Positions 48,820-56,919 of a stretch of 64,000 nucleotides of DNA are shown here, one piece after another. This DNA comes from a virus. The position numbers and the translations under genes were made by a program. Numbering within the stretch: the stretch's first letter is position 1; each line of letters begins with the position of its first letter. Location of the stretch: positions 1 through 64,000 of the IMG/VR virus record IMGVR_UViG_3300032516_000004; one strand, 5' to 3'. The notes beneath the pieces were generated by a model that saw only the letters and a program-made list of their open reading frames with translations, did no database searches and was not told the origin of the DNA.

Positions 48820-50849
48820 GCCAAGTGATTGAGACCGATGACTTTATGTCATCCATTCAATCGATTGTTTCGCCATTAACAAGTAAGGTGAGGGCTCAGG
48901 TTTATGATTCTGAATTAGAATATCTTAAGATACCTGCTCCAAATATTATCGAGTTCGTCGCTGAGCCGCAATATCTTAATATACCATCTATTTGGAAGTA
49001 TACACGCCAATATCAGGTGCTTAGAGATTTTTTCCAAGTTAGATGTCCAATTTGTAATTCACAAAAACCAGAAACAATAGACTGTTGGGGTAAAGGCAAG
49101 GAATACCTACAATCAGAAACATTATTAGTATGGTCTATTAAAGACAATGATGATGTTTGTCCAAAGTGTGGCTTGACGCGACATGAATTATTAGAAGATA
49201 AAATAGTAGATAAATATAACCAGCTTCATGGTATTACTGGGATGCGAGCTGGTAAAACTGCTACTATTGCTATGATGGGAGCATATACTGAACACCGACT
49301 AATTACTCTTGGAATGAGTCAACCAGATGGTCGTTTAGCCACATATTTTGGTTTGTTGTCCAAACAACCATATGAGGTTACATATATTGCCTCCACGGAG
49401 GTACAGTCAAATGACACTATATGGGCATATTATCGTAGCATGCGTTTTGATTCTCCTTGGCTTAGACGTTATGTTGAATGGGTTAAAGGCAAGGAAAAAA
49501 CGCAAGATACTCCAATTGGCATGGAAGGATGGAAATATCAGGAAACAAACAAAGAAATTGAAAATGGACATTTGGGAGTAAAATTTAATTCCAAGAACTC
49601 TAACTCCTCTGGTCTCGCGGGTCGTACTCGTATTGGGTCTTTTATTGATGAGCTGTCTCGATTTAAACAGACCGAATCATCAATGAGTGCTGAAGAAGCA
49701 TACCGAGTTATGGAGAATTCACTTAGAACAGTACGATCTGCTGTTATGAATCGTGGTTTATTAAATTGGCTTGGAACAATGGTATCAATTTCATCGCCAA
49801 TGTCGGTTGATGATAAAGGAATGGAGTTATTATATCAATCTACACATATTAAAGGTATGTATGCATTCCACTACGCGACCTGGGATTTTAATCCGGACGA
49901 AAAACGTGAATATTATGACGAAGCATATGAGAAGGATCCAGTAGGCACGGAACGTGACTTTGGAGCTAAGCCACCACTATCTGCTAATCCACTAGTTATT
50001 GATCCCACCAAATTTAAGTCTCGGGCCATTGATGAAACTTTGGTTCCGACCGCTAAGATAGAAATTATTCCGTTTACTGATAAAACCGGGCAACGATATC
50101 ACCGGGCACAGATGACTGAATGTAAGTTGCTTCGTGACGTACCTCGCTATTTGGTATTTGATGCTGGACAAAACTTTGACTCGTTTGCGGGTGCCTGTGG
50201 CCATATTGAAATCAAAGAGCTGCCCGATGGTAATCAAGAATTTATCACGGTAGTAGACTGGGTATTGAAAATTCTTCCATCTAATGATATGGAAGTGTGG
50301 TTTGATTCAGCGGTTGATTTGGTTGACTTTCAAATAAAACATCAGAAGATTGCTGGGGTTGAATTTGATCGCTGGAATAGTGTTACCCTAATACAACAAA
50401 TTCGTAACCTTGGGGTTAGTGCAGAACAGAAATCTATTAAAGTTCCTGACTATGTGAAGTTTGTGGCTGATAGTATAATGGGCCGGGTTCGTATGTTACC
50501 TCCCTTAGAAGAAGATGAGGCTCTAGAACCACCCTTTAAATCACCCTCGGCAACTGCTATTTATGAGTTGACTAAGCTCGAGCGATCGATTGATGACCGA
50601 AAAGTGTATAATGCCGCTAAGGGAAAGCGTAGAGGTTATAATTCGGATGACGTAGCGGTTTGCATGGTACATCTTCATGCAATGGTTCAAGGATCGCAGA
50701 TTTTACCAAGTGGTATAAAAATACGCTCACGTGCAAATCGTCTTAAAAGTGAGACCGTTGGATCTCAAAGTTACCAAATGAATAATATGGGGACAATTTT
50801 TAGCCCGACTCGTTTAGGATTAAAAACTGTTTCCGGGAGAAGATGGTAA
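48816..50849 (+). CDS. terL: large terminase subunit (DNA-packaging ATPase and nuclease)
   Basis: The ATPase half shows a Walker A GMRAGKTA near residue 144 and a Walker B with catalytic Glu GSFIDELSRF near 272. The nuclease half has the three RNase H-like acidic sites: LVFDAGQNFDSFA near 447, GVEFDRWNS near 520 and YNSDDVAV near 610. An N-terminal CPIC..CPKCG zinc pair (about residues 73-115) is a less common extra. The protein would drive DNA into proheads through the portal and cut it. Start taken as TTG overlapping the upstream stop; GTG at 48825 and ATG at 48846 are alternatives. Confidence 0.9.
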   Translation: MSQVIETDDFMSSIQSIVSPLTSKVRAQVYDSELEYLKIPAPNIIEFVAEPQYLNIPSIWKYTRQYQVLRDFFQVRCPICNSQKPETIDCWGKGKEYLQSETLLVWSIKDNDDVCPKCGLTRHELLEDKIVDKYNQLHGITGMRAGKTATIAMMGAYTEHRLITLGMSQPDGRLATYFGLLSKQPYEVTYIASTEVQSNDTIWAYYRSMRFDSPWLRRYVEWVKGKEKTQDTPIGMEGWKYQETNKEIENGHLGVKFNSKNSNSSGLAGRTRIGSFIDELSRFKQTESSMSAEEAYRVMENSLRTVRSAVMNRGLLNWLGTMVSISSPMSVDDKGMELLYQSTHIKGMYAFHYATWDFNPDEKREYYDEAYEKDPVGTERDFGAKPPLSANPLVIDPTKFKSRAIDETLVPTAKIEIIPFTDKTGQRYHRAQMTECKLLRDVPRYLVFDAGQNFDSFAGACGHIEIKELPDGNQEFITVVDWVLKILPSNDMEVWFDSAVDLVDFQIKHQKIAGVEFDRWNSVTLIQQIRNLGVSAEQKSIKVPDYVKFVADSIMGRVRMLPPLEEDEALEPPFKSPSATAIYELTKLERSIDDRKVYNAAKGKRRGYNSDDVAVCMVHLHAMVQGSQILPSGIKIRSRANRLKSETVGSQSYQMNNMGTIFSPTRLGLKTVSGRRW

Positions 50850-51874
50850 TGCTTGCTGAGCACCCAACTAAAAAATGTACAAAATGTGGTATTAGAAACC
50901 GTCAAATTGCCAGAAGTGGTAAAGTTAAGCTATTATGTGCTATGTGTCTTAGTATAAGAAATAAAGAGTATAAAATAAGTCATCCTGAATCAGTAGCTTT
51001 CTCACAAAAAAAGAGAACTGAAAAAAAACGAGTCGCTAGAGAAATTACAATTTGTATTAGATGTAAAATAAAGCCAAGGCGATACCAAGCTGGTAATTGT
51101 AAATATTGTGAAGAATGTCATAGGGAAGTTAATATAGAAAATAAAAGACGATCAAGTCAAAAACCGGCAACGAAGGCGCATAAAAAACATTATAGAGACG
51201 TACATCGCAAACCAAAAATAGAGCATAAACCTAATTCTATGTGTAGTAAATGTAGGGTACGACCACGAGCGTCCATTAAAAAGGTATGGTGTAAAGAATG
51301 TACACATGAATATAATCAAAATTATAATAAAACACATACTGTAGAAATTAAGCTTAAACGTGCTATATCAAGAAATAGTGATAAAGTTCGAGCACAAAAA
51401 CGCGCTTGGAGCTGTACACCTAAGGGACGAGCATACATTGAGAAACGTAAAACTTTGGGAAGAGCAGCTGAATCTGATCGTAATTATCGTCAACGCCATC
51501 CGGATAAGATTCGTGCTAAAAACCGACGTTTAGCACCAAGATATAGACAAAAACCTAAACAAAAACTACGAAGAAATTTACGAAATAGATTGTGGTATGT
51601 TCTTAAAGGTGGGTTAAAGGTTGGATCTGCAGTAAGAGATCTTGGATGTTCTATTGAATTTCTTAAGCATCATCTCGAGACTCAATTCCAACCAGGCATG
51701 ACATGGGATAATTATGGTGGAACCATTAATAACTGGTGTGTTGATCACATTATACCACTTTCCAGTTTTGATTTAACTGATCGAGAACAATTTCTCAAAG
51801 CCTGTCACTATAGTAACCTTCAACCGATGTGGTTTTCCGATAATTCTAGAAAGTGTAATCGTTTGGATTATTAA
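50849..51874 (+). CDS. free-standing HNH homing endonuclease
   Basis: Start at 50849 overlaps the terL stop (TAATG). Three CxxC zinc-finger-like repeats fill residues 6-150, then a very basic helix region. A C-terminal HNH core follows: CVDHIIPLSSFDLTDREQF, NLQPMW and N..KCN. The gene is AT-rich compared with terL. Such enzymes are mobile, cut an empty allele and spread by repair. Target is probably the terL end or the next gene. Confidence 0.85.
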   Translation: MLAEHPTKKCTKCGIRNRQIARSGKVKLLCAMCLSIRNKEYKISHPESVAFSQKKRTEKKRVAREITICIRCKIKPRRYQAGNCKYCEECHREVNIENKRRSSQKPATKAHKKHYRDVHRKPKIEHKPNSMCSKCRVRPRASIKKVWCKECTHEYNQNYNKTHTVEIKLKRAISRNSDKVRAQKRAWSCTPKGRAYIEKRKTLGRAAESDRNYRQRHPDKIRAKNRRLAPRYRQKPKQKLRRNLRNRLWYVLKGGLKVGSAVRDLGCSIEFLKHHLETQFQPGMTWDNYGGTINNWCVDHIIPLSSFDLTDREQFLKACHYSNLQPMWFSDNSRKCNRLDY

Positions 51875-51876
51875 GT

Positions 51877-54282
51877 ATGAAACGAAAGCGCATAAGCTGG
51901 ATTGGTAGTGATATTAGAAAGCGTAAAGCCTTAAGCAAAGCTCTTAAGGTAGTTCTCAATACCAGCGATAAGAATTCAGACGTAAACATCGTTGATATGC
52001 CTACAGACGGCCAGGCATCGGGCTGTCATCAGTTGTCGGTTCCCGCCAAATTCCCAGCTGGTGAGGAAGATAGTAATCCCGATACCGCAATTGAGACATC
52101 ATATCATATGCCTAGACAAGCATCCGAACCTCGTAATCGATGTGGATGCTGTGGTCGTGCTGCTATTGAACAAGTAGGTTCACACCATGTATGTAATGGG
52201 GGTAAATGTTGGATTTGGGCCAAAGCCCAGCTTAATAAGACTGCCGAATTTGGTCAGGGTCTTACCCAATTAACTACCGAGCAGGAGACTGGTAAGGTCA
52301 AACAAAAACTTACCGAACCAGCTCGATGGAATGAATCTTATCACGACGATAACCAATTTGAAGACAAAGACTTAAAGCTTGGGGAATCTGAACCCGACGA
52401 CACTGATCCCTTGTCTTCCTCTGTCTATCCCCCATATACGGATGGTATTGGGCAACCAAATCCTAGATATGAGGATGCTAGCCCTAAGCAACGGAATATT
52501 ATTTTACATGCAGCCGAAGACCAAGAAGCGATTGATCCTAACCAGGGACCCCGACAATTCTGGGTCGCAGTTGACCTCGACGGCACCATCCTCGAGCCCC
52601 CGACCAATGGGATATATCAAGATCCGAGTGGCCAGCATTGCTTTGGAAACCCACTTCCTGGAGCAAGAGAAGCGCTCCAAAAATTAGTGGATCAGGGGAT
52701 TAGGATATCAATATATACTGCCCGACAATATTTTACCCACAATGATGCGGAAGAGAATGTCTTGAGGGATGCCGTTAAAGAAGTTCTGGACCAACACCAA
52801 ATTCACTATTCTGATATATATATGGGCAAGAAATTACCAGCTCATTGCTATGTAGATGATCGCAATATATCGTTTGATGGTGACTGGGAAGATGCACTAG
52901 AAAATATCTTGAGTAGAATGGATAAGGTGGCGTCAGGTGAGATCACGATTGATGATATTGAACTAATCTATGAATATTATTACAAGATTTCTAGGTTAGA
53001 AGACAAGAAAGTAGAAGAAGGTCTTAGTGAAGAAGGTGCCGCTAACATCAGGGAAATATCCGTCGTATTGTCTAAACTTCTTAAATTAGCGATAGACTTC
53101 ATGAAGAACAAGGTATATATTCCTTGGATGAAGTCAACCTCAGCCCCTGATCAAACCGCGATTCCTGCGGTTAATGCGGCGCGTCATCAGGTCGCGGCAA
53201 CCCTTAGAGAGTTAACGCCAACTGGAAATGTACATCGAGACATGGCAATTTTTAGTCAGGCGTTAAACACCGCACATTCGAGTGGATCGATGATGGATTT
53301 TTTGAGTCACTGGTACAATATCAATCCCGAAATGTTATCAGCGCTCACCAGTGGTGAAGGATATACGGATCGATGGGATCGTGATATCAAAAGAATCGCT
53401 GGTGAAGATTTCGGAATTCACGATATTGAAATGATCTATGAGATGTTTTATAAAATATCTAAATTAGAGGATCAACAAACTGAAAAGGGTATATCAGAAC
53501 GTGGTGCCGCGACATTAACTGAAATGAAGTCAATACTGAGCCAACTATTACGTAAAGCCATTGTGTTTTTGCGAGACGGGGTTTATGGTCGATGGCTCGA
53601 GACCCGTGGTCGAGAAGCCACAGATCGTTTAGTGGTCGATAGAATCCAGACAGTAGCCAAAACGCTGGTTCCATCAGGCGATATTAATCGGGACATTATA
53701 TTATTTGGTAATGCCCTGAATGTAGTACACCAAACTGGCCCTATGGTAGAATTCGTGGAACGATGGTATAGAATTAGTGCCCTGGCACTTGAGGGCCTAT
53801 CACTTGGCCGTGGATACACTGATAGGTGGGATCGAGAAATTAAGCGTATAGCTGAAGACGACAAGGTTAAGGATCAGGTAAATTATCGGGGAATTAAGAT
53901 CGATATTGAGTGGCCCAAGGGTTCTATCCGGTCATATGAAGGCGACGACACTTATGTAACGCACATGCTAGCTTCATATGGTTACATCCGGAATGTACAA
54001 GGTGTTGATTCTGATAGCCTTGACGTATATCTTGGTGATAAAGATTCTGATAAGGTTTTTATTGTTGAACAGTTGGATGCTGATGGAAATTTTGATGAAC
54101 AAAAACTAATGATTGGATTTGATTCAGAAGAGGAAGCAGCAGGCATGTATTTAGAGCATCTTCCAGCTTACATGCTCGGGGACATAAGTGAAATTCCATT
54201 AGATAAATTAGTAAATGCTCTATATGGTGAACCAGAGGATCGTAGAGGAGATTTAGATCTGGTCCCATCGGAGGAGCAATGA
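51877..54282 (+). CDS. polyvalent-type protein: HAD-like domain, duplicated helical module, pyrophosphatase-like domain
   Basis: 801 aa. Residues 88-108 form a Cys/His zinc knuckle. Residues 225-345 are HAD-like: VDLDGTI (motif I with both Asp), YTARQYF (motif II) and CYVDDRNISFDGDW (motif IV). A 150-residue helical unit occurs twice (about 357-505 and 510-660), each from DIE.IYE.(Y/F)YKIS.LED to GYTDRWDR(D/E)IKRIA. Residues 668-790 (GIKIDIEWPKGSIRSY, YGYIRNVQGVDSDSLDVYLG, MIGFDSEEEAAGMYL) match the InPase-type domain of phage polyvalent proteins. The C-terminal 18 residues recur at the start of the next polyvalent gene. Confidence 0.75.
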   Translation: MKRKRISWIGSDIRKRKALSKALKVVLNTSDKNSDVNIVDMPTDGQASGCHQLSVPAKFPAGEEDSNPDTAIETSYHMPRQASEPRNRCGCCGRAAIEQVGSHHVCNGGKCWIWAKAQLNKTAEFGQGLTQLTTEQETGKVKQKLTEPARWNESYHDDNQFEDKDLKLGESEPDDTDPLSSSVYPPYTDGIGQPNPRYEDASPKQRNIILHAAEDQEAIDPNQGPRQFWVAVDLDGTILEPPTNGIYQDPSGQHCFGNPLPGAREALQKLVDQGIRISIYTARQYFTHNDAEENVLRDAVKEVLDQHQIHYSDIYMGKKLPAHCYVDDRNISFDGDWEDALENILSRMDKVASGEITIDDIELIYEYYYKISRLEDKKVEEGLSEEGAANIREISVVLSKLLKLAIDFMKNKVYIPWMKSTSAPDQTAIPAVNAARHQVAATLRELTPTGNVHRDMAIFSQALNTAHSSGSMMDFLSHWYNINPEMLSALTSGEGYTDRWDRDIKRIAGEDFGIHDIEMIYEMFYKISKLEDQQTEKGISERGAATLTEMKSILSQLLRKAIVFLRDGVYGRWLETRGREATDRLVVDRIQTVAKTLVPSGDINRDIILFGNALNVVHQTGPMVEFVERWYRISALALEGLSLGRGYTDRWDREIKRIAEDDKVKDQVNYRGIKIDIEWPKGSIRSYEGDDTYVTHMLASYGYIRNVQGVDSDSLDVYLGDKDSDKVFIVEQLDADGNFDEQKLMIGFDSEEEAAGMYLEHLPAYMLGDISEIPLDKLVNALYGEPEDRRGDLDLVPSEEQ

Positions 54283-55079
54283 AACGCTATAAATGTACTA
54301 AATGCAATAAGTATAAAATAAGAAGCGCCTATGGTACCAGACGTGGTACTAGTAAATCCATGCGTAGGAAAGTATGTAAGGTTTGTATACAAAAACGTAA
54401 GAAAGAATTACTAAAGGACCCGATTCGACATCAGAAGCATTGTCAATCGCAACATAAGTACTATATAAGCCATAAGGAAAAGATAAACGCAAAACACAAT
54501 CAATACCACGAAGATCATGCTGAAGAGGTGTGCACTAGAACTAAAAGAAATTATAATAAAAATAAAGCTAGACGTAAAATTACGTCTGCTGCTAAATATT
54601 TACGCAACAAAAAACATATTTTATTAAAACAAAGAGAATGGGCTTTAAAAAATCCTGATAAGCGAAATGCGTCGTCCCGCAGATGGAGAGCTAAACATCC
54701 TGAAAAGGCTAAAGCCACACATGAAGCGTGGTTTAAAAAACACCTCGGTAAACGTCGTGAATATGATCGTAAGAAGCGTATTCAACGTTCAAGTATGAAA
54801 ATACATGTTAATGAAAATTTCACAGCTGAAGATGAGGCGGTTGTATTTAAAGTATTCAAATATCGTTGTTTCCATTGTGGGACTACTAAACATTTAACGT
54901 TAGATCATTTTTACCCGTTATCTAAAGGACACCCACTAGAATTGGGAAATGCCATAATTTTATGTCGATCTTGTAATGCGTCTAAACACAATAAAGATCC
55001 GGGAGAATTTTTTGCTAAATTTGAAATGAAATCGGTCCGTAAATTAATGACTAAAACATTGAGGTTAGCACATGCATAA
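54279..55079 (+). CDS. free-standing HNH homing endonuclease, inserted between polyvalent genes
   Basis: 266 aa, with a basic helical front half after a CTKCNK..CKVC finger. The HNH core near residue 198 reads YRCFHCGTTKHLTLDHFYPL, then CRSCNASKHNKD. The ATG overlaps the upstream stop (ATGA), and its own stop overlaps the next start. It stands exactly between two copies of an 18-residue coding sequence (GEPEDRRG..DLVPSEE), which marks the insertion point. Confidence 0.85.
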   Translation: MKRYKCTKCNKYKIRSAYGTRRGTSKSMRRKVCKVCIQKRKKELLKDPIRHQKHCQSQHKYYISHKEKINAKHNQYHEDHAEEVCTRTKRNYNKNKARRKITSAAKYLRNKKHILLKQREWALKNPDKRNASSRRWRAKHPEKAKATHEAWFKKHLGKRREYDRKKRIQRSSMKIHVNENFTAEDEAVVFKVFKYRCFHCGTTKHLTLDHFYPLSKGHPLELGNAIILCRSCNASKHNKDPGEFFAKFEMKSVRKLMTKTLRLAHA

Positions 55080-56865
55080 AATTATCATACCATGTGGGGG
55101 CATATATTATGTAGGAGGAGCACACATCAATAACCCTAAATTTAAAGTGCTACATGGAGAGCCCGAGGATCGACGGGGCGAAGAAGACTTAGTGCCGTCA
55201 GAAGAAATATCAAAACAAGCATTTAATCTTGATCGAGCAATCCATTGTCTACGAATCCGTAAATCAGAACCAGGTGAAGATATTGAACTTACTGATAAAG
55301 AATGGTTATACAAATCTGCTGGTCTGAGGTATATGGCCGGTAAAACCCCTGGTGAAAAGGTTGGATTATTTATCTTACTTCCTAAAGAATTGGCTAAGCA
55401 ATATCCACCAGAGGGTAAAGCTGGTGAAGACGATTCAGACCCACACGTTACATTATTATATGTAGGAGATGTTCCCAACAATAAATTTGACGATCTTGAA
55501 CAGATCGTTAGAGAAGAACTTACTAGAATGGGGCCTTTTGAAGTTGAATTGTTGCCACCCGACACATTTGTTAATGATGAAGATCAAACCATCTTACACA
55601 GTCCAGTAAAAGGTGACATTCTTGAACCACTTAGCGGCATTATTAAAGAACGATTAATAGATGAAGGATTTGAGTTTAAACATCCTGATAGACCATTTAA
55701 AGGCCATGTAACGATTGAATATGTTGATCCTGGCGAAGAGCCACAATTTTCAGATGTAATGCCCATGGGTTCATGGCTAGTAAATGAAATAGAAATTTGG
55801 GGGCTCGGTGATCCACGAATTATTAAACTAGATGATTCGGGCGACGAACAGCTAGAAAAGAAAGTTGCTGAACAATTTAATAAATGGTCGCAGATCCATA
55901 GACTACCAGATGGTTCGGGGTTTTTCACTGGTTTGGTGGGTGGTGACAAGAAGTCAGACGTTTTTGATCCTCGAATAAACCGGAAAACAAAATCAGATTA
56001 CGTGGGACCTCAGTCTCGACAGGTTGGTGATATTGGGGGTGTAGCGGCTGATACGTCAGATAATTATTATGAAGACGAAACTGGTAAGTATGAAGTATCT
56101 AAATTGATTGAATCATCAGATAATCTACCAATTGTATCAGTAAATGTCCAAAGTGTTGCTGAGCACCCAGACAATAAACAAGGTATCGATGAATTATTGT
56201 CAACACTCGTAAATGACCAACAAGAATTACAACGAACTCAAAATGTGGACTTGTCAGCTCCAATATTGATTAAATCAGATCATATCATCGTGGATGGGTT
56301 CCATCGTGTTGTGCGGGCTATTTTAGATAAGCAATTTACAATACCCGCCAAGATTGTTACACCAGAAATTTTAAGTCAATCCAAGATTGCTCAAAAGAAT
56401 CCTAATTATTTGTTTGTCTATGGTGCCTTGCGCCGAGGTGAGCCATACTATGAGAAATTTCTAGCCGACAGTAAATTTGTCAAGACAGTAAAAACCCAGC
56501 CTAAGTATCATTTGGTGATTACCCAAGCGGCTGGTATGGTACCGGGTGAGAGTGCCGTGGAAGGTGAATTATACGAGGTCCCGGATCACGTGATGGCAGA
56601 GATCGACCAATACGAACATCCCTACTATCGTCAAGAAATTGAATTGGACGACGGCACCAAAGCCAACGCTTACTTTGTCCCTGAAGAAGTCGCTGATATC
56701 GTGGAGGAGGCTCCTAGAATGTCTGAGGGTAGTGATGTCGAATCATCGGTGTTTCCTGGTGCTCAAGATAATGAGAATCTACGGACCGATCCCGTGGAAA
56801 CAGATCAAAACCGAGACATCTTGAGAGAGCATGACACAGAACGTGCCAAATACCGAAATGTGTAG
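55072..56865 (+). CDS. polyvalent-type protein: 2H phosphoesterase, ParB-like and GGCT-like domains
   Basis: 597 aa. After a short leader comes HGEPEDRRGEEDLVPSEE, a near-copy of the end of the gene at 51877. Residues 100-265 are a 2H phosphoesterase: HVTLLYVG near 125 and HVTIEYVD near 211, the two HxT active-site motifs. Residues 350-440 resemble a ParB N-terminal domain (ISVNVQSVAEHP, IIVDGFHRVVRAI). Residues 445-545 follow the gamma-glutamylcyclotransferase fold (FVYGALRRGE, VEGELYEV, YEHPYYRQEIEL). The true start may lie downstream of the ATG chosen. It probably once formed one reading frame with the gene at 51877. Confidence 0.75.
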   Translation: MHKIIIPCGGIYYVGGAHINNPKFKVLHGEPEDRRGEEDLVPSEEISKQAFNLDRAIHCLRIRKSEPGEDIELTDKEWLYKSAGLRYMAGKTPGEKVGLFILLPKELAKQYPPEGKAGEDDSDPHVTLLYVGDVPNNKFDDLEQIVREELTRMGPFEVELLPPDTFVNDEDQTILHSPVKGDILEPLSGIIKERLIDEGFEFKHPDRPFKGHVTIEYVDPGEEPQFSDVMPMGSWLVNEIEIWGLGDPRIIKLDDSGDEQLEKKVAEQFNKWSQIHRLPDGSGFFTGLVGGDKKSDVFDPRINRKTKSDYVGPQSRQVGDIGGVAADTSDNYYEDETGKYEVSKLIESSDNLPIVSVNVQSVAEHPDNKQGIDELLSTLVNDQQELQRTQNVDLSAPILIKSDHIIVDGFHRVVRAILDKQFTIPAKIVTPEILSQSKIAQKNPNYLFVYGALRRGEPYYEKFLADSKFVKTVKTQPKYHLVITQAAGMVPGESAVEGELYEVPDHVMAEIDQYEHPYYRQEIELDDGTKANAYFVPEEVADIVEEAPRMSEGSDVESSVFPGAQDNENLRTDPVETDQNRDILREHDTERAKYRNV

Positions 56866-56882
56866 CGTTGTCCCGGTATCTG

Positions 56883-56891
56883 TGGTATAAT
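56883..56891 (+). promoter_or_regulatory. extended -10 element upstream of the portal gene
   Basis: TGGTATAAT, a near-perfect extended -10 box, lies 29 bases before the portal ATG in the only real gap of the late operon. A -35 is not evident. It would give the portal its own transcript. Confidence 0.55.
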
Positions 56892-56919
56892 GCCTAATGA
56901 TTATTAACGAGGTAATATA

